Assembly (NCBI RefSeq): GCF_003987145.1
Contig: NZ_PIPL01000001.1
Span: forward strand, 868,001-932,000
Direction: 5' to 3'
Length of the DNA: 64,000 nucleotides
DNA from: Aliidiomarina minuta
Lineage (GTDB): Bacteria; Pseudomonadota; Gammaproteobacteria; Enterobacterales; Alteromonadaceae
Shown: in pieces, positions 16,710 through 24,370 of the stretch
How the letters are laid out: every line of letters starts with the position of its first letter
How positions within the stretch are numbered: the stretch's first letter is position 1
The notes under the pieces: generated by a model
Told to the model about the DNA's origin: nothing
Seen by the model: only the letters and a program-made list of their open reading frames with translations
The model's database searches: none
Program-made: the position numbers and the translations under genes

Positions 16710-17582
16710 ATGCAAAGAGTTGAGGGTATTAGCCTTAGCGCCCTGCCTCCTTCCTGTACCCTTTTGCAGGATGAAGGTCTGCCCATACAATTAGCCCGTA
16801 GTAGCCAGGCTAGCGGTCCGCGCGTAGGTATTCTTAACCTGATGCCAGATAAGCCGACAACCGAACGTCACTGGTTACGCCTGCTGGCTAAAACCGGGCT
16901 GCCGCTGCACGTTGACCTGTTAAAACTCAGCAACTGGCAATCTAAAAATACACCCTTGGTCTATTTAGAGCAATTTTATCGCGACTGGCAGCAGGCCAAC
17001 AATCTGGATGCTTTGATCATTACCGGAGCCCCGTTGGGGAAATTTGCTTTTAACGATGTCGGTTACTGGCAGGAATTGATTCAAATTTTCAGCCGTAGCT
17101 CTGCGCAACAGATCCCTAGTCTCTATTTATGCTGGGCAGCTAACGCTGCCTTTCACCACTTTTATCAGTTGCCCAGAGTACTCAAGAAGCAAAAGCTCAG
17201 TGGTGTTTTCCAACATCAGAGTGTGGTGCCACACCAACTGACTCAGGGCTTAAATGACAGTCTGTATATTCCGCATTCCAGGTATGCGGAAGTGTGCCAA
17301 CAACAATTACATCAGGAAGCTCAACTTAAGGTGCTTATTAACTCTGGCGAAGCTGGCGCCTGCCTGGTCAGCGATGATAAGCACAAGCGAGTATTTCTGC
17401 TCGGACACCCTGAATACGAAGCTCATACCTTAGCGCAGGAATTTACTCGCGATCAAAAAAAGGGCATTGCCGCTGCAATGCCCCTTCATTATTTTCCAGA
17501 CAACAATCCTGAGCGGCTTCCGCAGGCCAGTTGGCAACACAGTGGTGTTATTCTGCTACGCAACTGGCTGAATGCTCTTTAA
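16710..17582 (+). CDS. metA: Homoserine O-acyltransferase MetA (predicted succinyl type)
   Basis: A 290-residue MetA that activates homoserine in methionine synthesis. Catalytic Cys141 lies in SLYLCWAANAAFHH, and the His and Glu of the triad in GHPEYEAHT. The NLMPDKPTTERHWLRLL segment is a family mark. Acyl choice depends on one residue near 111: Gly favours succinyl-CoA and Glu acetyl-CoA. Here ITGAPLGKFAF has Gly110, so O-succinylhomoserine is expected. The N-terminus is about 20 residues shorter than E. coli MetA. It converges on metY with only 4 bases between. I see no MetJ operator upstream. Confidence 0.88.
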   Translation: MQRVEGISLSALPPSCTLLQDEGLPIQLARSSQASGPRVGILNLMPDKPTTERHWLRLLAKTGLPLHVDLLKLSNWQSKNTPLVYLEQFYRDWQQANNLDALIITGAPLGKFAFNDVGYWQELIQIFSRSSAQQIPSLYLCWAANAAFHHFYQLPRVLKKQKLSGVFQHQSVVPHQLTQGLNDSLYIPHSRYAEVCQQQLHQEAQLKVLINSGEAGACLVSDDKHKRVFLLGHPEYEAHTLAQEFTRDQKKGIAAAMPLHYFPDNNPERLPQASWQHSGVILLRNWLNAL

Positions 17583-17586
17583 CGGA

Positions 17587-18858
17587 TTATACCGCGGCCA
17601 GTGCCTGTTCAATATCGCTGATAATGTCGTCTATATGTTCAATGCCCACTGAAATGCGCACCAGATCTTCAGATACTCCGGCTTTGGCCAGCTCGTCCGG
17701 CGCCAGTTGTCGATGCGTTGTGCTGGCTGGATGGCAAGCCAATGATTTTGCATCCCCTATATTAACCAAACGCAATATAAGCTGCAGAGCATCGATGAAA
17801 CGAGCCCCTGCGGCCTGGCCCCCTACAATGCCAAAACTTAAAATACCCGAGCCCTTACCACTACTTATCTTCTGCGCGTTGGCATAATAGGGACTATCCG
17901 GCAATCCGGCGTAGTTCACCCAGCTTACTTTTGGGTGTTGCTGCAGGTATTGCGCAACCTGCAATGCATTATCGCAATGGCGCTCCACCCGCAGTGCCAG
18001 CGTTTCCAGCCCCTGCAACAGATTAAATGCACTCTGCGCGGCCAGCGCCGCTCCAGTATTACGCAAAGGTACCACCCGGGCACGACCAATAAAGGCAGCT
18101 TCGCCCAGAGCTTCGGTATAAACCACACCATGGTAAGAGGGGTCCGGCTCGTTCAATTGTGGGAAGCGCTCCGGCTGAGCTGTCCAGTCGAATTTACCAC
18201 CATCAATAATAATACCCCCAACCGTAGTTCCATGACCGCCTATATATTTAGTCAGTGAATGCACAATAATATCAGCGCCATGCTCAAAAGGACGACAGAG
18301 AACCGGTGTCGCTACTGTGTTGTCGACAACCAAAGGCACGCCAGCAGCATGCGCAATTTCAGCCAGACGTTGAATATCCACTACGTTACCCGCCGGGTTA
18401 CCTATAGATTCACAAAAAACCAGCTTGGTTTTTTCATCAATAAGCGAAGCCAGTCCTGCAAAATCGTCATGGCTGGCAAAGCGCACATCAATGCCCTGCT
18501 GCGGTAAGGTATGAGCAAATAAATTATAAGTACCACCATACAACTGGTTGATACTGACAATATTATCGCCGGCCTTAGTCAAGGTCTGAATGGTATAAGC
18601 GGTAGCGGCCTGGCCCGAGGCAACGGCTAAAGCCCCAATGCCGCCTTCGATAGCCGTCAAACGTTCTTCCAGCACCGCATTCGTCGGATTCATAATGCGC
18701 GAATAAATATTACCCTCTACTTTAAGGTCAAAAAGATCCGCACCATGCTGGGTATCGTCGAAGGTAAAAGAAGTGCTCTGATAAATAGGAACCGCTGCGG
18801 CCCGCACCGGAGCTTCTGAACTGTATCCATGATGTAACGCTAAAGATTCTAATTTCAT
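17587..18858 (-). CDS. metY: O-acetylhomoserine sulfhydrylase-type enzyme (MetY)
   Basis: A 423-residue PLP enzyme of the Cys/Met metabolism family that combines an activated homoserine with sulfide to give homocysteine. The PLP lysine is in VHSLTKYIGGHGTTVGG. The insertion from DGGKFDWTAQPERFP to SYHGVVYTE is characteristic of MetY and absent from the shorter MetZ and MetB. Other marks are YSRIMNPTNAVLEERL and VVDNTVATPVLCRPF. The upstream region carries four tandem MetJ-like boxes. Its annotated acetyl preference disagrees with the succinyl-type MetA next door. Confidence 0.9.
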   Translation of the reverse strand: MKLESLALHHGYSSEAPVRAAAVPIYQSTSFTFDDTQHGADLFDLKVEGNIYSRIMNPTNAVLEERLTAIEGGIGALAVASGQAATAYTIQTLTKAGDNIVSINQLYGGTYNLFAHTLPQQGIDVRFASHDDFAGLASLIDEKTKLVFCESIGNPAGNVVDIQRLAEIAHAAGVPLVVDNTVATPVLCRPFEHGADIIVHSLTKYIGGHGTTVGGIIIDGGKFDWTAQPERFPQLNEPDPSYHGVVYTEALGEAAFIGRARVVPLRNTGAALAAQSAFNLLQGLETLALRVERHCDNALQVAQYLQQHPKVSWVNYAGLPDSPYYANAQKISSGKGSGILSFGIVGGQAAGARFIDALQLILRLVNIGDAKSLACHPASTTHRQLAPDELAKAGVSEDLVRISVGIEHIDDIISDIEQALAAV

Positions 18859-18892
18859 AACCTGCCCTAATCAATAATAAAACCAACGATGA

Positions 18893-18924
18893 GGCAGTCT
18901 AAACATTTAGATGGCTAGGTGTCT
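18893..18924 (-). promoter_or_regulatory. MetJ operator: four tandem met boxes upstream of metY
   Basis: Four octamers lie in perfect 8-base register: GGCAGTCT, AAACATTT, AGATGGCT and AGGTGTCT. Against the met-box consensus AGACGTCT they match at 5, 5, 6 and 6 of 8 positions. They lie 35-66 bases before the metY start, where bound MetJ would block the promoter. MetJ with S-adenosylmethionine is the methionine repressor of gammaproteobacteria, so the operator implies a metJ gene elsewhere. Confidence 0.75.
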
Positions 18925-19106
18925 ATAGGGTTGTTTGTAATTTTATCGTTTTATTTATAATTTTATTCTGAGGCTAGCACCAACACTTAGCCGATAACCT
19001 GTAGTGGGCAATCCAGCTAACCTTTTTGCGGCTGTCACATCGGTGGATAGGCAAAATGTACTATCATTCCGTTCCAGCCCCCGTCAGCTGGAGGCTGGCG
19101 CTAATG

Positions 19107-19135
19107 CTGAAATGAACGGGGTTTTCCGGTATAAT
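19107..19135 (+). promoter_or_regulatory. Sigma-70 promoter for the KamA-family gene
   Basis: CTGAAA (19107-19112) and TATAAT (19130-19135) are separated by exactly 17 bases, and the start codon follows 52 bases later. The -10 is a perfect consensus; the -35 matches 4 of 6. With the MetJ boxes this accounts for most of the 329-base metY-kamA gap; I see nothing else in it. Confidence 0.6.
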
Positions 19136-19187
19136 ATGCCGCTATTGAAAATACGCCCAAGCAAACGAACGGGGAAGATAAGCATTT

Positions 19188-20534
19188 ATGCAGCAAGTAG
19201 TCACCATCCAACCGCCAGAGTTTTTGCCACGTAAATTTAAAGTTTACCAGCATCGCCAGCTGGATAAGATCGAGGCCCTGAAACGGGTGCCGGAAGAAAT
19301 GCTGTTCGAAATGAAGGTTGTCGCTAATGTATTGCCTTTCCGGGTCAACGAATACGTCTTTAACGAACTTATCGATTGGGAAAAAGTACCTAATGATCCA
19401 ATTTTCCAACTAGTTTTCCCACAACGCGAGATGATAGAACCATCCGCTTATGATCGCATGGCGACACTGATGAAAAACGGTGGCACTACCAACGAAATTT
19501 TTAACTTAGCCGAACAATTACGCGAGGAAATGAATCCTCACCCTGCCGGCCAGGTGGAAATGAATGTGCCTACAGTAGACGGCGAACCACTGCGCGGTAT
19601 GCAGCATAAATACAGGGAAACCGTGCTCTTCTTCCCATCGCAGGGGCAATACTGTCATTCTTACTGTACATTTTGTTTCCGCTGGGCGCAGTTTGTCGGT
19701 AAATCTTTGCGCATGAACTCAAATGATGCTGACTCGCTACACCGTTACCTTGAGCAGCACAAAGAAGTGACCGACCTGCTGGTAACTGGCGGCGACCCTA
19801 TGGTCATGCGCACGAAAAAACTTCGTGAATACCTGCTGCCACTAACCGACGCTAAATATGATCATGTACAGACCATACGCATCGGTAGTAAGTCACTGAC
19901 CTTCTGGCCTTACCGCTATATCACAGATCCGGATTCCGAAGAACTTCTGGAGCTACTGGAAACACTGGTAAAAGCAGGCAAGCACGTCTCTTTCATGGCG
20001 CACTTTAACCATCCGCAGGAAATGCGTACCGAAGTCTGTCGCGAAGCGATTCGCCGTATCCGTGCCACTGGCGTTCAAATCCGTTGTCAGGCGCCACTAT
20101 TACGTAATCTGAATGATGATGCGGATGCCTGGGCAGAAATGTGGCAGGAACAGGTACGTTTGGGTATGGTCCCTTATTATATGTTCGTAGAGCGTGATAC
20201 GGGTGCCAAACGTTATTTTGAAGTACCGCTGTACCGCACCTGGGAGATATTCCGTGATGCCTACCAGCAGGTTTCTGGCCTGGCCCGTACCGTACGTGGC
20301 CCTTCAATGAGTGCTGGTCCGGGCAAAGTGGAAATTCAGGGTGTAACTGAGATTCATGGTGAGAAGGTTTTTGTGCTGCGTTTTATTCAGGGACGCAACC
20401 CAGCCTGGGTGCAGCACCCTTTCTTTGCCCAATACGATGAGAAAGCAACCTGGTTGCACGATCTTAAACCCGCTTTCGGGGAAGAGAAGTTCTTCTGGGA
20501 AGATGAATACGCACAAATGTCCAGTATGGGCTAG
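19188..20534 (+). CDS. KamA-family radical SAM protein (lysine 2,3-aminomutase-like)
   Basis: A 448-residue radical SAM enzyme of the lysine 2,3-aminomutase family. The cluster motif is C156-x3-C160-x2-C163 (YCHSYCTFCFRW), followed by TDLLVTGGDPMVM, the SAM-binding glycine-rich segment. A possible PLP lysine lies in SAGPGKVEIQG. It is about 100 residues longer than EpmB, the elongation-factor P lysine mutase, and lacks the C-terminal zinc cysteines of clostridial lysine 2,3-aminomutase. Substrate is therefore open. It stands alone, with its own promoter and terminator, between metY and kdsB. Confidence 0.82.
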   Translation: MQQVVTIQPPEFLPRKFKVYQHRQLDKIEALKRVPEEMLFEMKVVANVLPFRVNEYVFNELIDWEKVPNDPIFQLVFPQREMIEPSAYDRMATLMKNGGTTNEIFNLAEQLREEMNPHPAGQVEMNVPTVDGEPLRGMQHKYRETVLFFPSQGQYCHSYCTFCFRWAQFVGKSLRMNSNDADSLHRYLEQHKEVTDLLVTGGDPMVMRTKKLREYLLPLTDAKYDHVQTIRIGSKSLTFWPYRYITDPDSEELLELLETLVKAGKHVSFMAHFNHPQEMRTEVCREAIRRIRATGVQIRCQAPLLRNLNDDADAWAEMWQEQVRLGMVPYYMFVERDTGAKRYFEVPLYRTWEIFRDAYQQVSGLARTVRGPSMSAGPGKVEIQGVTEIHGEKVFVLRFIQGRNPAWVQHPFFAQYDEKATWLHDLKPAFGEEKFFWEDEYAQMSSMG

Positions 20535-20537
20535 ACA

Positions 20538-20570
20538 GAAAAGGGGCAGCTTTTAGCTGCCCCTTTTCTT
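20538..20570 (+). terminator. Rho-independent terminator of the KamA-family gene
   Basis: Perfect 14-bp arms (GAAAAGGGGCAGCT at 20538-20551 and AGCTGCCCCTTTTC at 20555-20568) flank a 3-base TTT loop, with TTTT continuing after the stem. It lies 3 bases after the stop. It also separates the gene from convergent kdsB, for which the U-run is weaker. Confidence 0.9.
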
Positions 20571-20582
20571 TTGCTGGTTACT

Positions 20583-21362
20583 TTACTGGTGACTGGTGAC
20601 TGGTGACTGGCTCATCGACTGCCGTACCCGCTCCAGATCTTCAACAGTATCAATGCCTGCCGGCGGATCTGCAATCGCTTGAGCTACGTGAATGCGCTCT
20701 CCATGCCATAACACCCGCAATTGCTCCAGCGACTCCAGCTGCTCCAGAGGGCTGGCATTCCAGTCTGCATAACGATGAATAAATTCTGCACGATACGCAT
20801 AAATACCAATATGGCGCAGATAACCTGCGGACAATTCCTGCAAACTATCCTTATCAGTAAAATGCTCACGATCCCAGGGCACAGGTGCACGACTAAAATA
20901 CAGCGCATAACCGCTGCCATCCAGTACAACTTTCACTGCATGGGGGTTAAAAGCTTCTTCCACGGACTGCAATGGAACAGCCAGGGTAGCCATAGGTGCC
21001 TGTCGCTGAGAAGCCAGATTCTCCGCCACCTGGCGAATAATTTGCGGTGGAATCTGAGGCTCATCGCCCTGCACATTGACCACCACCTCATCATCTGCAA
21101 GCGCCATTAATTGAATAACTTCCGCGAGTCTTTCAGTACCCGAACGATGCTCTTTTGAGGTCATCATGACCTGCCCACCAAAGCCGCTGACAATATCAAA
21201 CACACGCTGATCATCCGTAGCAACTACAACTTCAGCCGCTCCGCTCGCCTGCGCTCGCTCATACACATGCTGCACCATGGGTTTACCAGCAATATCTGCC
21301 AACGGTTTCCCCGGTAAGCGAGTTGATTCATAACGTGCCGGAATGACAACTGTAAAACTCAT
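20583..21362 (-). CDS. kdsB: CMP-Kdo synthetase (3-deoxy-manno-octulosonate cytidylyltransferase)
   Basis: A 259-residue cytidylyltransferase that activates Kdo with CTP for the LPS inner core. The N-terminal VVIPARYESTRLPGKPLADI binds the nucleotide; VVVNVQGDEPQIPP holds the metal-binding Asp, and EQLRVLWHGERIHV and GIDTVEDLERVR close the domain. The last residues (after RQSMSQ) are written by a 7-bp tandem repeat and are not part of the conserved fold. The start ATG overlaps the stop of ycaR as ATGA. It is last in the comEC-msbA-lpxK-ycaR-kdsB run. Confidence 0.95.
   Translation of the reverse strand: MSFTVVIPARYESTRLPGKPLADIAGKPMVQHVYERAQASGAAEVVVATDDQRVFDIVSGFGGQVMMTSKEHRSGTERLAEVIQLMALADDEVVVNVQGDEPQIPPQIIRQVAENLASQRQAPMATLAVPLQSVEEAFNPHAVKVVLDGSGYALYFSRAPVPWDREHFTDKDSLQELSAGYLRHIGIYAYRAEFIHRYADWNASPLEQLESLEQLRVLWHGERIHVAQAIADPPAGIDTVEDLERVRQSMSQSPVTSHQ
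20585..20610. repeat. 7-bp tandem repeat at the 3' end of kdsB
   Basis: ACTGGTG is repeated three times and followed by ACTGG, covering the last codons of kdsB. Because the unit is not a multiple of three, loss or gain of one copy would shift the frame and change the C-terminal tail. Confidence 0.9.
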
Positions 21363-21559
21363 GACTTAGGTACCTTCTCCAATTCTTGAGGGGTTAGTGG
21401 TTTTGCGGCATCAGCCAATAAAGCTGGAATGCCATCGTTTACCGGGTAAGCCAGACTTTCACCACGACACACAAGGTGCGTTTTATCCTGATCCCATACC
21501 AGCTTACCTTTGCACGACGGACAAGCAATGACCGCCAGTAAATTTGCGTTAAGCGTCAT
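21359..21559 (-). CDS. ycaR: YcaR/Trm112-like small zinc-ribbon protein
   Basis: A 66-residue UPF0434 (Trm112-like) protein. The zinc-knuckle CPSCKGKL lies near residue 12 and the domain ends YPVNDGIPALLADAA. Trm112-like proteins partner methyltransferases in other organisms; E. coli YcaR sits in the same lpxK-kdsB position and its role is unclear. The start at 21559 lies inside the end of lpxK (11-base overlap), and the stop overlaps kdsB by 4 bases, so all three are translationally coupled. An upstream in-frame start at 21595 would extend further into lpxK and is unlikely. Confidence 0.9.
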   Translation of the reverse strand: MTLNANLLAVIACPSCKGKLVWDQDKTHLVCRGESLAYPVNDGIPALLADAAKPLTPQELEKVPKS

Positions 21560-22544
21560 GACGTAACTCCTTAACCTGCTTAATAAAGTCCTCAATAAAA
21601 CTGCTGGGAAGTTGGGCGCCCACTTTTAAATAATACCAGTGAGGACGAGCAAACGAGTGACATTTGACAGCATCTTTCTCGGTCATAATTACCGGGAACC
21701 TATTACTCACATCATAGAAGTCAGTCGCAGAGAACTGGTGGTGATCAGCAAAAATACGGGTTTCTTCCACATGCAAACCTTCCTGGCTCAGCAGATTAAA
21801 GAAACGCAGTGGGTTACCTATACCAGCAATGGCAATAACTGACTCACCATCTGGTTTTTCAATCTCAGCATTAGTACGCACACTGCGCCAGCCAACAGAT
21901 ACCAGACGCATGGCTACCTGCTTGCCGGTTACTGTTTCTGCTCCATTAATAAGAGCCCAGTTGACCTTTTTCAGACGACGTCTGGATTCGCGTAACGGGC
22001 CACAGGGCAAACGAAAACCATTGCCCGTGCCACGGACTGCATCGACTACCGCTATTTCCAGATCACGACGTAAGGCATAGTGCTGTAGACCATCGTCACT
22101 AATAATAACGTCACACTGATGTTCAGCCAGTAAATATTTTGCGGCATCTACGCGCTTAGGACTGACCACCACCGGAACACCACTAATGGTCGCCAGCATC
22201 ACAGGTTCGTCACCAACCTCAAGTGGATTGGAATCAGCCTTTACCGATTGTGGGAAAGGTCCTCTACCGCCATAACCGCGACTAACCACCCCGGGGCGCA
22301 GCCCGGCTTTTTGCAACTCTTCTACCAGGCGCAGTACCAACGGTGTTTTCCCGGTACCGCCTACCGTAATATTACCTACCACAATAACTGGCACCGGCGC
22401 TTTCCAGCTCGGAATAACCCTTATGGCATAGGCGATACGCCGCAGAATGCTAAAGAAAATGAATAAAAAGGTTAATGGCAAAAATGGCCATAACCAGATA
22501 GGTAAGCGCTTAGCATACCACCAGGATTGAATCTTCTGACTCAC
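21549..22544 (-). CDS. lpxK: Tetraacyldisaccharide 4'-kinase
   Basis: A 331-residue inner-membrane-associated kinase that phosphorylates the 4' position of the lipid A disaccharide to give lipid IVA. An N-terminal membrane anchor (IWLWPFLPLTFLFIFFSIL) is followed by the P-loop VGNITVGGTGKTPLVL near residue 60 and by VSRGYGGRGPFPQ, DVIISDDGLQHYAL and FADHHQFSATD. Length matches the family. The start overlaps the msbA stop by 4 bases and the end overlaps ycaR. Confidence 0.95.
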   Translation of the reverse strand: MSQKIQSWWYAKRLPIWLWPFLPLTFLFIFFSILRRIAYAIRVIPSWKAPVPVIVVGNITVGGTGKTPLVLRLVEELQKAGLRPGVVSRGYGGRGPFPQSVKADSNPLEVGDEPVMLATISGVPVVVSPKRVDAAKYLLAEHQCDVIISDDGLQHYALRRDLEIAVVDAVRGTGNGFRLPCGPLRESRRRLKKVNWALINGAETVTGKQVAMRLVSVGWRSVRTNAEIEKPDGESVIAIAGIGNPLRFFNLLSQEGLHVEETRIFADHHQFSATDFYDVSNRFPVIMTEKDAVKCHSFARPHWYYLKVGAQLPSSFIEDFIKQVKELRHDA

Positions 22545-24292
22545 TCAAGACCACCAAATTGCATGTTATGTAATTGCGCATAGGGACCATTCTTCTCCAG
22601 CAGTTCTTCATGGCTTCCCCGTTCAATAACGCGACCATGTTCCAGCACCAGAATTTCATCCGCGCTTTCAATAGTTGATAAACGATGAGCAATCACCAGT
22701 GAGGTTCGGTTCTCCTGCAGATTATCCAAGGCTTCCTGAATATGTCGCTCTGACTCAGTATCCAATGCTGAGGTAGCCTCATCCAGAATTAATATCGGTG
22801 CATCTCGCAATAGTGCTCGTGCGATAGCAATGCGCTGCCGCTGACCACCGGATAACATTACGCCGTTTTCACCGACCATAGTATCCAGCCCCTGAGGCAG
22901 GTTATCCGCAAATTCATGCACATAAGCTAAGCGCACGGCTTCCTCAATACGTTCCTGAGAGACGTCCCCCGCCGCGCCATACGCAATATTATTGGCGATA
23001 CTGTCATTAAATAAAGTAACGCTCTGAGATACCACAGCGAACTGACGACGCAATGATTTCAGGCTATATTCACGAATATCATGTCCATCCAGCTCAATAG
23101 ACCCGGTTTCATAGTCGTAAAAGCGCGTCAGTAACGCGGATATGGTAGATTTGCCGCTTCCCGAGCGGCCAACCAATGCCACACTATGGCCGGCGGCAAC
23201 TGAGAAACTAATATCATGTAACGCAGGCTCTTCGGTATCCGGATAACGGAAAGTAACACTTTTAAACTCAATATCGCCCCGAGCTCTGTCCAGTATGCGC
23301 TTACCTTTATCCACTTCTTTATCCTGATCCAGTACCGAAAAAATACTGGTTGCAGCGGCCAGGCCTCGTTGAAAATCAGCATTCACATTAGTTAACTGCT
23401 TTAACGGCCGTAACAACATAATCATGGCGGTAAGCAAGGTCGTAAAAGCCCCTGGAGTCAACTGATCCAGCATACTTGGGAAACTGGCTATAACCAGCAC
23501 CATAGACAAACTCAAGGAGGCAATAAACTGAATTACTGAAGTGCTGATAGTACGGGTATTCACCAGCTTCATATTCTGCTGACGAGTGACTTTGTTGATA
23601 TCGTCAAAACGTTCAGCTTCCCGTTTCTGGCCTTCAAACATAACCACAACCTGATGACCATTGATCATCTGCTCAGCTGTCGTAGTTACATTACCCATTG
23701 CAGTTTGAATGCGGCTGCTGACCTGGCGAAAGCGCTTAGATACAATAACAACTACTTTGCCGATTAAAGGCCCGACTAACAGAAATACTAACGACAACTG
23801 CCAACTGTGATAGATCATCAGGCCCAATAACCCAATTACAAAAGCGCCCTCACGAATAAGAGTCAAGAGAGCCCGGCTAGTAGCTTCAGCTAATTGCTGG
23901 GTGTCGTAAGTGATTTTAGAAATCAAATCACCTGTCGACATTTTGTCATGGTAGGACACAGGCACCCGCATCAGGTGCTCGAAAAGCTCCTGGCGCATGA
24001 CGCTGACAATACGAAAACCGACATAGCTTAAAAAATAAGTGGATATAAAATTAAAGAAACCACGCAATAAAAACACCAAGGGCACAAAAAGCGCACCATA
24101 CAGTAATATGGTCGGGTTACTTTCACCCAGGCCATCGTCTATCAGCGTTTCAATTTGAGAAAAGAAAAAGGTGTCAATACCCGCATAACCCAGCATACCA
24201 ATTACCGCTGCAATAAAGGCCAGACGATAAGGCTTTACATAACCTAACAGGCGCCGGAACGTTTTTTGTCGGACTTCTTTATTTGAATCCAT
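22541..24292 (-). CDS. msbA: Lipid A export ATP-binding/permease protein MsbA
   Basis: A 583-residue half-transporter that flips core-lipid A across the inner membrane. Six helices occupy about residues 20-310. The nucleotide-binding domain has Walker A VGRSGSGKSTI near residue 380, the signature LSGGQRQRIAIARAL, Walker B ILILDEATSALD and the H-loop IAHRLST. It lies directly before lpxK, as in E. coli, which places lipid A phosphorylation and export in one transcript. Confidence 0.95.
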   Translation of the reverse strand: MDSNKEVRQKTFRRLLGYVKPYRLAFIAAVIGMLGYAGIDTFFFSQIETLIDDGLGESNPTILLYGALFVPLVFLLRGFFNFISTYFLSYVGFRIVSVMRQELFEHLMRVPVSYHDKMSTGDLISKITYDTQQLAEATSRALLTLIREGAFVIGLLGLMIYHSWQLSLVFLLVGPLIGKVVVIVSKRFRQVSSRIQTAMGNVTTTAEQMINGHQVVVMFEGQKREAERFDDINKVTRQQNMKLVNTRTISTSVIQFIASLSLSMVLVIASFPSMLDQLTPGAFTTLLTAMIMLLRPLKQLTNVNADFQRGLAAATSIFSVLDQDKEVDKGKRILDRARGDIEFKSVTFRYPDTEEPALHDISFSVAAGHSVALVGRSGSGKSTISALLTRFYDYETGSIELDGHDIREYSLKSLRRQFAVVSQSVTLFNDSIANNIAYGAAGDVSQERIEEAVRLAYVHEFADNLPQGLDTMVGENGVMLSGGQRQRIAIARALLRDAPILILDEATSALDTESERHIQEALDNLQENRTSLVIAHRLSTIESADEILVLEHGRVIERGSHEELLEKNGPYAQLHNMQFGGLE

Positions 24293-24370
24293 GCATTCGC
24301 CATTTCTGAATTATAACCCGGGCATTTTACCTGAAAGGGTAGCCCCATGACCAGCTTCCACCCCCTTGAG

